Assembly (NCBI GenBank): GCA_023678885.1
Contig: JAHCLQ010000812.1
Coordinates: forward strand, 1 to 64,000
DNA length: 64,000 nucleotides
Direction of reading: 5' to 3'
From: Pogostemon cablin
Lineage: Eukaryota > Streptophyta > Magnoliopsida > Lamiales > Lamiaceae
Every line of letters begins with the position of its first letter. Positions within the stretch are counted from its first letter, which is position 1. A program made the translations under genes and the position numbers. The notes below the pieces were generated by a model, which was not told the origin of the DNA, made no database searches, and saw only the letters and a list, made by a program, of their open reading frames with translations. Below are positions 39,701-53,840 of the stretch, in pieces.

Positions 39701-40739
39701 TATGTTGTTTATCCTTTCTTAACTCATAAGGAAACGAGTTCTTTATTCATTGATTCGATTAAACGAAGAGATAATTAGTCTTCTAACGTCTAATCTATCA
39801 TGCATTATATGTCGTTTATCCTTTCTTAACTCTTAAGAAAACATGTTCTTTATTCAAAGATTCGATTTAACGAAGAGTTAATGAGTCTTTAGACATCGAA
39901 TCTATCATGCATTACATGTTGTTTAACCTTTCATAACTCATAAAGAAACGAGTTCTTTATTCAATAATTTGATTAAACGAAGAGATAATAAGTCTTTGAA
40001 CGTCTAATCTATTATGCATTATATGTTGTTTATCTTTTCTTAACTCATAAAGAAACGAGTTTTTTATTCAATGATTCGATTAAACAGAGATAATGACACT
40101 TTAGATGTCGAATCTATCATGCATTTTATATTTTTTATCCTTTCTTTACTCAAAAGGAATGGAGTTTTTTATTCAATGATTCTTTTAAACGAAGTGATAA
40201 TGAGTCTTTAGACGTCGAATCTATCATGCATTATATGTTGTTTATCCTTTCTTAACTCATAAGGAAACCCAGTTCTTTATTCAATGATTCGATTAAATGA
40301 AGAGATAATAAGCCTTTAAACGTCGAATCTATCATGCATTATATGTTGTTTATCATTTCTTAACTCGTAAAGAAATGAGTTCTTCATTCAATTATTCGAT
40401 TAAATAAAAAGATAATTACTCATTAGACGTCGAATCTATCATGCATTATATGTTGTTTATCCTTTCTTAACTCATAAAGAAGTGAGTTTTTTATTTAATG
40501 ATTCAATTAAACGAAGTGATAATAGTCCTTAGACGTCTAATCTATAATGTATTATATGTTGTTTATCCTTTCTTAACTCATAAGGAAACGAGTTCTTTAT
40601 TCATTGATTCGATTAAACGAAGAGTTAATAAGTCTTCTAACGTTTAATGTATCATACATTATATGTTGTTTATCCTTTCTTAACTCTTAAGGAAACATGT
40701 TTTTTATTCAATGATTCGATTAAACGAAGAGATAATGAG

Positions 40740-43700
40740 TCTTTAGACATCGAATCTATCATGCATTATATGTTGTTTATCCTTTCTTAACTCATAAACA
40801 AACGAGTTCTTTATTCAATGATTCTATTAACGAAGAGATAATAATTCTTTGAACGTCAAATCTATCATGCATTATACGTTGTTTATCTTTGCTTAAATCA
40901 TAAAGAAATGAGTTTTTTATTCAATGATTCGATTAAACGAAGAGATAATGACTCTTTAGACGTCGAATCTATCATGCATTATATATTGTTTATCCTTTCT
41001 TAACTCATAAACAAACGATTTCTTTATTCAATGATTCGATTAAACGTAGAGATAATAAGTCTTTGAACGTCAAATCTATCATGCATTATATGTTTTTTAT
41101 CTTTTCATAACTCATAAAGAAACGAGTTTTTTATTCAATGATTCGATTAAACGAAGAGATAATGACTCTTTAGACGTCGAATCTATCATGCATTATATAT
41201 TGTTTATCCTTTCTTAACTCATAATAAAAGAAGTTTTTTATTCAATGATTCGTTTAAACGAAGTGATAATGAGTCTTTAGACGTCGAATCTATCATGCAT
41301 TATATGTTGTTTATCCTTTCTTAACTCATAAGGAAACGAGTTCTTTATTCAATGATTCGATTAAATGAAGAGATAATAAGTCTTTAAACGTCGAATCTAT
41401 CATGCATTATATGTTGTTTATCTTTTCTTAACTCAAAAAGAAATGAGTTCTTTATTCAATTATTCGATTAAACAAAGAGATAATTACTCTTTAGACGTCG
41501 AATCTATCATGCATTATATGTTGTTTATCCTTTCTTAACTCATGAAGAAGTGAGTTTTTTATTCAATGATTCGATTAAACAAAGTGATAATAGTCCTTAG
41601 ACGTCGAATCTATCATGCATTATATGTTGTTTATCCTTTCTTAACTCATAAGGAAACGAGTTCTTTATTCATTGATTCGATTAAACGAAGAGATAATAAG
41701 TCTTCTAACGTCGAATCTATCATGCATTATATGTCGTTTATCCTTTCTTAACTCTTAAGTAAACATGTTCTTTATTCAATGATTCGATTTAACGAAGAGA
41801 TAATGAGTCTTTAGACATCGAATCTATCATGCATTATATGTTATTTATCCTTTCTTAACTCATAAAGAAATGAGTTCTTTATTCAATGATTCGATTAAAC
41901 AAAGAGATAATAAGTCTTTGAACATCGAATCTATCATGCATTATATGTTGTTTATCTTTTCTTAACTCATAAAGAAACGAGTTTTTATTCAATGATTCGA
42001 TTAAACAAAGAAATAAACACTTTAGATGTCGAATCTATAATGCATTATATACTGTTTATCCTTTCTTTTAACTCATAAGGAAAGGAGTTTTTTATTCAAT
42101 GATTCTTTTAAATGAAGTGATAATGAGTCTTTAGAGTCGAATCTATCATGCATTATATGTTTTTATCCTTTCTTAATTCATAAGGAAAATGAAGAGATAA
42201 TAAGCCTTTAAACGTCGAATCTATCATGCATTATATGTTGTTTATCTTTTCTTAACTCATAAAGAAATGAGTTCTTCATTCAATTATTCGATTAAACAAA
42301 AAGATAATTACTCATTAGATTTCGAATCTATCATGCATTATATGTTGTTTATCCTTTCTTAACTCATAAAGAAGTGAGTTTTTTATTTAATGATTCGATT
42401 AAACGAAGTGATAATAGTCCTTAGACGTCGAATCTATCATGCATTATATGTTGTTTATCCTTTCATAACTCATAAGGAAACGAGTTCTTTATTCATTGAT
42501 TCGATTAAACGAAGAGTTAATATGTCTTCTAACGTTTAATGTATCATGCATTATATGTTGTTTATCCTTTCTTAACTCTTAAGGAAACATGTTCTTTATT
42601 CAATGATTCGATTAAACAAAGAGATAATAAGTCTTTAAATGTCGAATCTATCATGCATTATATGTTGTTTATCTTTTCTTAATTCTTAAATAAATGAGTT
42701 CTTTATTCAATGATTCGATTAAACAAAGAGATAATTACTCTTTAGACGTCGAATCTATCATGCATTATATGTTGTTTATCCTTTCTTAACTCATAAAGAA
42801 GTGAGTTTTTTATTCAATGATTCTATTAAACAAAGTGATAATAGTCCTTAGACGTCGAATCTATTATGTATTATATGTTGTTTATCCTTTCTTAACTCAT
42901 AAGGAAACGAGTTCTTTATTCATTGATTCGATTAAACGAAGAGATAATAAGTCTTCTAACGTCGAATCTCTCATGCATTATATGTCGTTTATCCTTTCTT
43001 AACTCTTAAGAAAACATGTTCTTTATTCAATGATTCGATTTAACGAAGAGTTAATGAGTCTTTAGACATCGAATCTATCATGCATTATATGTTGTTTATC
43101 CTTTCTTAACTCATAAAGAAACGAGTTCTTTATTCAATAATTTGATTAAACGAAGAGATAATAAGTCTTTGAACGTCTAATCTATTATGCATTATATGTT
43201 GTTTATCTTTTCTTAACTCATATAGAAACGAGTTTTTTATTCAATGATTCGATTAAACAGAGATAATGACACTTTAGATGTCGAATCTATCATGCATTAT
43301 ATAGTGTTTATCCTTTCTTTACTCAAAAGGAATGGAGTTTTTTATTCAATGATTCTTTTAAATGAAGTGATAATGAGTCTTTAGACGTCGAATCTATCAT
43401 GCATTATATGTTGTTTATCCTTTCTTAACTCATAAGGAAACCCAGTTTTTTATTCAATGATTCGATTAAATGAAGAGATAATAAGCCTTTAAACGTCGAA
43501 TCTATCATGCATTATATGTTGTTTATCTTTTCTTAACTCGTAAAGAAATGAGTTCTTCATTCAATTATTCGATTAAACAAAAAGATAATTACTCATTAGA
43601 CGTCGAATCTATCATGCATTATATGTTGTTTATCCTTTCTTAACTCATAAAGAAGTGAGTTTTTTATTTAATGATTCGATTAAACGAAGTGATAATAGTC

Positions 43701-45890
43701 CTTAAATGTCTAATCTATCATGTATTATATGTTGTTTATCCTTTCTTAACTCATAAGGAAACGAGTTCTTTATTCATTGTTTCGATTAAACGAAGAGTTA
43801 ATAAGTCTTCTATCGTTTAATGTATCATGCATTATATATTGTTTATCCTTTCTTAACTCTTAAGGAAACATGTTTTTTATTCAATGATTCGATTAAACGA
43901 AGAGATAATGAGTCTTTAGACATCGAATCTATCATGCATTATATGTTGTTTATCCTTTCTTAACTCATAAACAAACGAGTTCTTTATTCATTGATTCTAT
44001 TAAACGAAGAGATAATAATTCTTTGAACGTCAAATCTATCATGCATTATACGTTGTTTATCTTTTCTTAACTCATAAAGAAATGAGTTTTTTATTCAATG
44101 ATTCGATTAAACGAAGAGATAATGACTCTTTAGACGTCGAATCTATCATGCATTATATATTGTTTATCCTTTCTTAACTCATAAACAAACGATTTCTTTA
44201 TTCAATGATTCGATTAAACGAAGAGATAATAAGTCTTTGAACATCAAATCTATCATGCATTATATGTTTTTTATCTTTTCATAACTCATAAAGAAACGAG
44301 TTTTTTATTCAATGATTCGATTAAACGAAGAGATAATGACTCTTTAGACGTCGAATATATCATGCATTATATATTGTTTATCCTTTCTTAACTCATAAGA
44401 AAAGAAGTTTTTTATTCAATGATTCGTTTAAACGAAGTGATAATGAGTCTTTAGACGTCGAATCTATCATGCATTATATGTTGTTTATCCTTTCTTAACT
44501 CATAAGGAAACGAGTTCTTTATTCAATGATTCGATTAAATGAAGAGATAATAAGTCTTTAAACGTCGAATCTATCATGCATTATATGTTGTTTATCTTTT
44601 CTTAACTCAAAAAGAAATGAGTTCTTTATTCAATTATTCGATTAAACAAAGAGATAATTACTCTTTAGACGTTGAATCTATCATGCATTATATGTTGTTT
44701 ATCCTTTCTTAACTCATGAAGAAGTGAGTTTTTTATTCAATGATTCGATTAAACAAAGTGATAATAGTCCTTAGACGTCAAATCTATCATGCATTATATG
44801 TTGTTTATCCTTTCTTAACTCATAAGGAAACGAGTTCTTTATTCATTGATTTGATTAAACGAAGAGATAATAAGTCTTCTAACGTCGAATCTATCATGCA
44901 TTATATGTCGTTTATCCTTTCTTAACTCTTAAGTAAACATGTTCTTTATTCAATGATTCGATTTAACGAAGAGATAATGAGTCTTTAGACATCGAATCTA
45001 TCATGCATTATATGTTATTTATCCTTTCTTAACTCATAAAGAAATGAGTTCTTTATTCAATGATTCGATTAAACAAAGAGATAATAAGTGTTTGAACATC
45101 GAATCTATCATGCATTATATGTTGTTTATCTTTTCTTAACTCATAAAGAAACGAGTTTTTTATTCAATGATTCGATTAAAAAAGAGATAAACACTTTAGA
45201 TGTCGAATCTGTCATGCATTATATACTGTTTATCCTTTCTTAACTCATAAGGAAAGGAGTTTTTTATTCAATGATTCTTTTAAACGAAGTGATAATGAGT
45301 CTTTAGACGTCGAATCTATCATGCATTATATGTTGTTTATCCTTTCTTAACTCATAAGGAAACCCAGTTATTTATTCAATGATTCGATTAAATGAAGAGA
45401 TAATAAGCCTTTAAACGTCGAATCTATCATGCATTATATGTTGTTTATCTTTTCTTAACTCATAAAGAAATGAGTTATTTATTCAATGATTCGATTAAAC
45501 AAAGAGATAATTACTCTTTAGACGTCGAATCAATCATGCATTATATGTTGTTTATCCTTTCTTAACTCATAAAGAAGTGAGTTTTTTATTCAATGATTCG
45601 ATTAAACAAAGTGATAATAGTCCTTAGACGTCGAATCTATCATGCATTATATGTTGTTTATCATTTCTTAACTCATAAAGAAACGAGGTCTTTATTCATT
45701 GATTTGATTAAACGAAGAGATAATAAGTCTTCTGACGTTGAATCTATCATGCATTATGTGTTGTTTATCCTTTTTTAACTCTTAAGTAAACATGTTCTTT
45801 ATTCAATGATTTGATTTAACGAAGAGATTATGAGTCTTTAGACATCGAATCTATCATGCATTATATGTTGTTTATCCTTTCTTAACTCAT
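40740..45890. repeat. 5.3-kb satellite duplication, copy 1
   Basis: About 48 monomers whose variants recur in order 5,310 bp downstream. Landmark pairs are the monomer pairs at 41566/46876, 42817/48127, 44740/50050 and 45593/50903, plus a GATTA-for-GATAA variant at about 45,825/51,135. The identity is visibly lower than for the 15-kb pair, so this duplication is probably older. Confidence 0.85.
44740..45592. repeat. Representative 8-monomer higher-order unit (853 bp)
   Basis: A clear example of the basic higher-order repeat. Starting within a type d monomer, types d, e, f, g, h, a, b and c follow, and the next type d begins 853 bp later. My counts of monomer length (a, b, c, e, f, g 107; d 106; h 105) sum to exactly 853. 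Diagnostic tails include GATAATAGTCCTTAG (d), AATAAGTCTTCTAACG (e), GATAAACACTTTAGATG (h) and AATAAGTCTTTAAACG (b). The order recurs across all five blocks, often with an extra g-h pair that makes a 10-monomer version. Confidence 0.85.
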
Positions 45891-46049
45891 AAAGAAATGA
45901 GTTCTTTATTCAATGATTCTATTAAACGAAGAGATAATAATTCTTTGAACGTCAAATCTATCATGCATTATACGTTGTTTATCTTTTCTTAACTCATAAA
46001 GAAATGAGTTTTTTATTCAATGATTCGATTAAACGAAGAGAAAATGAGT

Positions 46050-49000
46050 CTTTAGACATCGAATCTATCATGCATTATATGTTGTTTATCCTTTCTTAAC
46101 TCATACACAAACGATTTCTTTATTCAATGATTCGATTAAACGAAGAGATAATAATTCTTTGAACGTCAAATCTATCATGCATTATATGTTGTTTATCTTT
46201 TCTTAACTCATAAAGAAATGAGTTTTTTATTCAATGATTCGATTAAACGAAGAGATAATGACTCTTTAGACGTCGAATCTATCATGCATTATATATTGTT
46301 TATCCTTTCTTAACTCATAAACAAACGATTTCTTTATTCAATGATTCGATTAAACGAAGAGATAATAAGTCTTTGAACATCAAATCTATCATGCATTATA
46401 TGTTTTTTATCTTTTCATAACTCATAAAGAAACGAGTTTTTTATTCAATGATTCGATTAAACGAAGAGATAATGACTCTTTAGACGTCGAATCTATCATG
46501 CATTATATATTGTTTATCCTTTCTTAACTCATAAGAAAAGAAGTTTTTTATTCAATGATTCGTTTAAACGAAGTGATAATGAGTCTTTAGACGTCGAATC
46601 TATCATGCATTATATGTTGTTTATCCTTTCTTAACTCATAAGGAAACGAGTTCTTTATTCAATGATTCGATTAAATGAAGAGATAATAAGTCTTTAAACG
46701 TCGAATCTATCATGCATTATATGTTGTTTATCTTTTCTTAACTCAAAAAGAAATGAGTTCTTTATTCAATTATTCGATTAAACAAAGAGATAATTACTCT
46801 TTAGACGTCGAATCTATCATGCATTATATGTTGTTTATCCTTTCTTAACTCATGAAGAAGTGAGTTTTTTATTCAATGATTCGATTAAACAAAGTGATAA
46901 TAGTCCTTAGACGTCGAATCTATCATGCATTATATGTTGTTTATCCTTTCTTAACTCATAAGGAAACGAGTTCTTTATTCATTGATTCGATTAAACGAAG
47001 AGATAATAAGTCTTCTAACGTCGAATCTATCATGCATTATATGTCGTTTATCCTTTCTTAACTCTTAAGTAAACATATTCTTTATTCAATGATTCGATTT
47101 AACGAAGAGATAATGAGTCTTTAGACATCGAATCTATCATGCATTATATGTTATTTATCCTTTCTTAACTCATAAAGAAATGAGTTCTTTATTCAATGAT
47201 TCGATTAAACAAAGAGATAATAAGTCTTTGAACGTCGAATCTATCATGCATTATATGTTGTTTATCTTTTCTTAACTCATAAAGAAACGAGTTTTTATTC
47301 AATGATTCGATTAAACAAAGAGATAAACACTTTAGATGTCGAATCTATAATGCATTATATACTGTTTATCCTTTCTTTTAACTCATAAGGAAAGGAGTTT
47401 TTTATTCAATGATTCTTTTAAATGAAGTGATAATGAGTCTTTAGAGTCGAATCTATCATGCATTATATGTTTTTATCCTTTCTTAATTCATAAGGAAAAT
47501 GAAGAGATAATAAGCCTTTAAACGTCGAATCTATCATGCATTATATGTTGTTTATCTTTTCTTAACTCATAAAGAAATGAGTTCTTCATTCAATTATTCG
47601 ATTAAACAAAAAGATAATTACTCATTAGATTTCGAATCTATCATGCATTATATGTTGTTTATCCTTTCTTAACTCATAAAGAAGTGAGTTTTTTATTTAA
47701 TGATTCGATTAAACGAAGTGATAATAGTCCTTAGACGTCGAATCTATCATGCATTATATGTTGTTTATCCTTTCATAACTCATAAGGAAACGAGTTCTTT
47801 ATTCATTGATTCGATTAAACGAAGAGTTAATATGTCTTCTAACGTTTAATGTATCATGCATTATATGTTGTTTATCCTTTCTTAACTCTTAAGGAAACAT
47901 GTTCTTTATTCAATGATTCGATTAAACAAAGAGATAATAAGTCTTTAAATGTCGAATCTATCATGCATTATATGTTGTTTATCTTTTCTTAATTCTTAAA
48001 GAAATGAGTTCTTTATTCAATGATTCGATTAAACAAAGAGATAATTACTCTTTAGACGTCGAATCTATCATGCATTATATGTTGTTTATCCTTTCTTAAC
48101 TCATAAAGAAGTGAGTTTTTTATTCAATGATTCTATTAAACAAAGTGATAATAGTCCTTAGACGTCGAATCTATTATGTATTATATGTTGTTTATCCTTT
48201 CTTAACTCATAAGGAAACGAGTTCTTTATTCATTGATTCGATTAAACGAAGAGATAATAAGTCTTCTAACGTCGAATCTATCATGCATTATATGTCGTTT
48301 ATCCTTTATTAACTCTTAAGAAAACATGTTCTTTATTCAATGATTCGATTTAACGAAGAGTTAATGACTCTTTAGACATCGAATCTATCATGCATTATAT
48401 GTTGTTTATCCTTTCTTAACTCATAAAGAAACAAGTTCTTTATTTAATAATTTGATTAAACGAAGAGATAATAAGTCTTTGAACGTATAATCTATTATGC
48501 ATTATATGTTGTTTATCTTTTCTTAACTCATAAAGAAACGAGTTTTTTATTCAATGATTCGATTAAACAGAGATAATGACACTTTAGATGTCGAATCTAT
48601 CATGCATTATATATTGTTTATCCTTTCTTTACTCAAAAGGAATGGAGTTTTTTATTCAATGATTCTTTTAAACGAAGTGATAATGAGTCTTTAGATGTCG
48701 AATCTATCATGCATTATATGTTGTTTATCCTTTCTTAACTCATAAGGAAACCCAGTTCTTTATTCAATGATTCGATTAAATGAAGAGATAATAAGCCTTT
48801 AAACGTCGAATCTATCATGCATTATATGTTGTTTATCTTTTTTTAACTCGTAAAGAAATGAGTTCTTCATTCAATTATTCGATTAAACAAAAAGATAATT
48901 ACTCATTAGACGTCGAATCTATCATGCATTATATGTTGTTTATCCTTTGTTAACTCATAAAGAAGTGAGTTTTTTATTTAATGATTCGATTAAACGAAGT

Positions 49001-51200
49001 GATAATAGTCCTTAGATGTCTAATCTATCATGTATTATATGTTGTTTATCCTTTCTTAACTCATAAGGAAACGAGTTCTTTATTCATTGATTCGATTAAA
49101 CGAAGAGTTAATAAGTCTTCTAACGTTTAATGTATCATGCATTATATGTTGTTTATCCTTTCTTAACTCTTAAGGAAACACGTTTTTTATTCAATGATTC
49201 GATTAAACGAAGAGATAATGAGTCTTTAGACATCGAATCTATCATGCATTATATGTTGTTTATCCTTTCTTAACTCATAAACAAACGAGTTCTTTATTCA
49301 ATGATTCTATTAAACGAAGAGATAATAATTCTTTGAACGTCAAATCTATCATGCATTATACGTTGTTTATCTTTTCTTAACTCATAAAGAAATGAGTTTT
49401 TTATTCAATGATTCGATTAAACGAAGAGATAATGACTCTTTAGACGTCGAATCTATCATGTATTATATATTGTTTATCCTTTCTTAACTCATAAACAAAC
49501 GATTTCTTTATTCAACGATTCGATTAAACGAAGAGATAATAAGTCTTTGAACGTCAAATCTATCATGCATTATATGTTTTTTATCTTTTCATAACTCATA
49601 AAGAAACGAGTTTTTTATTCAATGATTCGATTAAACGAAGAGATAATGACTCTTTAGACGTCGAATCTATCATGCATTATATATTGTTTATCTTTTCTTA
49701 ACTCATAAGAAAAGAAGTTTTTTATTCAATGATTCGTTTAAACGAAGTGATAATGAGTCTTTAGACGTCGAATCTATCATGCATTATATGTTGTTTATCT
49801 TTTCTTAACTCATAAGCAAGCGAGTTCTTTATTCAATGATTCGATTAAATGAAGAGATAATAAGTCTTTAAACGTCGAATATATCATGCATTATATGTTG
49901 TTTATCTTTTCTTAACTCAAAAAGAAATGAGTTCTTTATTCAATTATTCGATTAAATAAAGAGATAATTACTCTTTATATGTCTAATCTATCATGCATTA
50001 TATGTTGTTTATCCTTTCTTAACTCATGAAGAAGTGAGTTTTTTATTCAATGATTCGATTAAACAAAGTGATAATAGTCCTTAGACGTCGAATCTATCAT
50101 GCATTATATGTTGTTTATCCTTTCTTAACTCATAAGGAAACGAGTTCTTTATTCATTGATTCGATTAAACGAAGAGATAATAAGTCTTCTAATGTCGAAT
50201 CTATCATGCATTATATGTAATTTATCCTTTCTTAACTCTTCAGTAAACATGTTCTTTATTCAATGATTCGATTTAACGAAGAGATAATGAGTCTTTAGAC
50301 ATCGAATCTATCATGCATTATATGTTATTTATCCTTTCTTAACTCATAAAGAAATGAGTTCTTTATTCAATGATTCGATTAAACAAAGAGATAATAAGTC
50401 TTTGAACATCGAATCTATCATGCATTATATGTTGTTTATCTTTTCTTAACTCATAAAGAAATGAGTTTTTTATTCAATGATTCGATTAAAAAAGAGATAA
50501 ACACTTTAGATGTCGAATCTATCATGCATTATATACTGTTTATCCTTTTTTAACTCATAAGGAAAGGAGTTTTTTATTCAATGATCCTTTTAAACGAAGT
50601 GATAATGAGTCTTTAGACGTCGAATCTATCATGCATTATATGTTGTTTATCCTTTCATAACTCATAAGGAAACCCAGTTCTTTATTCAATGATTCGATTA
50701 AATGAAGAGATAATAAGCCTTTAAACGTCGAATCTATCATGCATTATATGTTGTTTATCTTTTCTTAACTCATAAAGAAATGAGTTCTTTATTCAATGAT
50801 TCGATTAAACAAAGAGATAATTACTCTTTAGACGTCGAATCAATCATGCATTATATGTTGTTTATCCTTTCTTAACTCATAAAGAAGTGAGTTTTTTATT
50901 CAATGATTCGATTAAACAAAGTGATAATAGTCCTTAGACGTCGAATCTATCATGCATTATATGTTGTTTATCCTTTCTTAACTCATAAAGAAACGAGGTC
51001 TTTATTCATTGATTCGATTAAACGAAGAGATAATAAGTCTTCTAACGTTGAATCTATCATGCATTATGTGTTGTTTATCCTTTTTTAACTCTTAAGTAAA
51101 CATGTTCTTTATTCAATGATTCGATTTAACGAAGAGATTATAAGTCTTTAGACATCGAATCTATCATGCATTATATGTTGTTTATCCTTTCTTAACTCAT
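46050..51200. repeat. 5.3-kb satellite duplication, copy 2
   Basis: Partner of 40.7-45.9 kb. The about 150 bp between the copies (45.9-46.05 kb) matches neither flank at this offset. It resembles the AATAATTCTTTGAACG monomer near 40,830 and 43,990, so the boundary has been reshuffled by a further local exchange. Confidence 0.82.
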
Positions 51201-52036
51201 AAAGAAACGAGTTCTTTATTCAATGATTCGATTAAACAAAGATATAGTTAGTCATTGAACGTCGAATCTATCATGTATTATATGTTGTTTATCTTTTCTT
51301 AACTCATAAAGAAATGAGTTTTTTATTCAATGATTCGATTAAACAATGAGATAAATACTTTAGATGTCAAATCTATCATGCATTATATACTGTTTATCCT
51401 TTCTTAACTCATAAGGAAAGGAGTTTTTTATTCAATGATTCTTTTAAACGAAGTGATAATGAGTCTTTAGACGTCGAATCTATCATGCATTATATATTGT
51501 TTATCTTTTCTTAACTCATAAAGAATCGAGTTTTTTATTCAATGATTCGATTAAACAAAGAGATAAACACTTTAGATGTCGAATCTATCATGCGTTATAT
51601 ACTGTTTATCCTTTCTTAACTCATAAGGAAAGGAGTTTTTTATTCAATGATTCGTTTAAACGAAGTGATAATGAGTCTTTAGACGTCGAATCTATCATGC
51701 ATTATATGTTGTTTATCCTTTCTTAACTCATAAGGAAACGAGTTCTTTATTCAATGATTCGATTAAATGAAAAGATAATAAGTCTTTAAACGTCGAATCT
51801 ATCATGCATTATATATTGTTTATCTTTTCTTAACTCAAAAAGAAATGAGTTCTTTATTCAATGATTCGATTAAACAAAGAGATAATTAATCTTTAGACGT
51901 CGAATCAATCATGCATTATATGTTGTTTATCCTTTCTTCACTCATAAAGAAGTGAGTTTTTTATTCAATGATTCAATTAAACAAAGTGATAATAATCCTT
52001 AGACGTCGAATCTATTATGCATCATATGTTGTTTAT

Positions 52037-53824
52037 TGTTTACCTCATTTTTGTAGCACTCACGAGCAAGAATACTCGATCGTTGTAGTAATATATCCCA
52101 AGAAAAATTATCAATCCATAAAGGAGTTATGTTCGGACTAGCAAAATACGTGAGCTCATGTTCATGTTGTTTTTGTAAAGATGATCAGGGATTTTGAGAT
52201 TGATTAACAACTAAAACAAGTAACAAGTAAATAAGAATAGCAAATAATAGAAATGACAAGTAAAGAAAATGGGTGCTAAAGTTCAAGTATAGAAAAACAT
52301 GGGATTAGAAACATCCAAGCACACTCGATTCATATTATCATGCAAAAGGAATTTAACTCAATTGATGTAGACTAAGGGTGATCACGATTGTATCCTAAGC
52401 TCCCTTTTGGGTTACAAAGGTTGTTGATCCATTTTAGACTCCCAAAAGCACTTAAGATCAAAGCCCAACATTAACCCCTTCCATCTAGGTACTAGTTAGA
52501 TTAAACTCTCCCTTTTTGTGTACTAAGGCCAACGAATGGATTGGTTCCCCTCATTGGATTCAAATATCCTTTCGGTCAAACCCAAACTCAATGTCTAATC
52601 ATGCCTTCCTAATACTATAGAGGGTCGTTTCCGTCTCACTCCAAGCAATACATACATGAACATCATGATAGCATTTAATTACCACAAATAATCCATTGAT
52701 CAACAATCCATTAAACCAATAAACATTCATGAATAACAAACCATGCCATCACAACATTAAGACAATTAAACTCCATGATTAGAAATCAACATCAATTAAA
52801 CCAAAAACCAATTTAATCCACATGATAATATAAATCTAATATGCTCTTCATGCTCCTAATCCCACTAGAGGGATTAGCCTAACATGATAAGGGTAACAAA
52901 ACAAATAAATAATTCATTACAAATACCCATAGTCTTAGATCTAAAGAAATACAAAATGAATGGATTCTTCCTTATCAATTTCTTGAAGAGAATCTTCTAT
53001 TCTTCTTGATCTCCACCTCTAGCTCTTGATTTTGAAGTCTTTAGCACCAAAAATGGAAGATATGATGGGTGGATGAAGATGGATGAAGATGAAGGTGGAA
53101 AATGGAAGAAATGGTGTGTGATGTGTGTGTAGAGGATGGGATTTTCGGATCCCTTGCCAATTGTTAAATAAAGGGGTATTTATACCCCTATGGAGGCTTC
53201 TAGAAGGATCTGGAAATTTCTGCAGGAACATACACGGCACGAGTCGTGCTCTGCAACACGGCCACGAGGTGGCCGTGTTGTGTCTTCTGATGCTACCGCA
53301 CGGCCTTTCCTTACAGGGCCGTGTTACGCAACACGGCTCGTGTGCTGTAACACGAGTTGTGTGTTGTAACACGGGCACATGGTGGTCATGTTGGCTCTTC
53401 TGATGTCGGTACACGGCCACTTCTTCCAGGGCCGTGTTGGCTACACGGCTCGTGCTACCAACTCGACTCGTGCAACTGGACACGGGCTTAAGTTGCCCGT
53501 GTTGAATGACTAGGTGTCGCCGCACGGCCACCTCTTACAGGGCCGTGTTGGCTACACGGCCCATGTTGGTGCCGGCTCCTGTTTTTCTTCACTGTTTTGG
53601 CACGTTCTCCCTCGTTTCAACTCCGAATTGAGATCCATTTTTTCCTACATCTTCCTTATCATGTTTAGCATCCAATAAAAAGTGAAAATCTTAAGTTTAA
53701 GCTCATTCACACACATTTCAATAAAAACACAAAACACAACCAAATAACACATAAAATATGGATAAAATAATACGAAAACACATCTAAAAAGACACTAAAA
53801 TGTAGGTGAAAATAGCTCTAATCA
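52037..53824 (-). mobile_element. 3' LTR of composite element (1,788 bp)
   Basis: Full-length LTR with TG...CA termini on minus, TATA box 53177-53184, complete three-unit U3 minisatellite (53233-53571), and the perfect 12-bp-arm hairpin at 53254-53280. It has the same length as the LTR of locus A. Confidence 0.9.
53233..53571 (-). repeat. GC-rich U3 minisatellite of composite 3' LTR
   Basis: The same three about 112-bp units as 4695-5033, complete here. Small differences include CACGAGTTGTG in unit 2 and GGCCCATGTT in unit 3, both C to T changes at CG or within GC-rich stems. Confidence 0.83.
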
Positions 53825-53840
53825 ACCCCCCAAACTTAAG
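53825..53840 (-). other. Polypurine tract of composite element
   Basis: Minus-strand CTTAAGTTTGGGGGGT directly adjoining the LTR start. The hairpin with 8-bp arms (GTTGCTCG and its complement) follows at 53843-53862. Confidence 0.85.

Larger units (their letters stand above)
36750..52036. repeat. 107-bp satellite array, block 4
   Basis: The longest satellite block, about 143 monomers, between locus C and composite locus D/E. Its first part (36.75-40 kb) is a diverged relative of 6.5-9.8 kb. The part from about 40.7 to 51.2 kb is a tandem duplication with a 5,310-bp offset. The 18-monomer period of 1,922 bp shows twice through the CCCAGTT landmark (43441 to 45363, and 48751 to 50673). The block ends with the GCATCATATG monomer that precedes every element copy. 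Confidence 0.97.
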
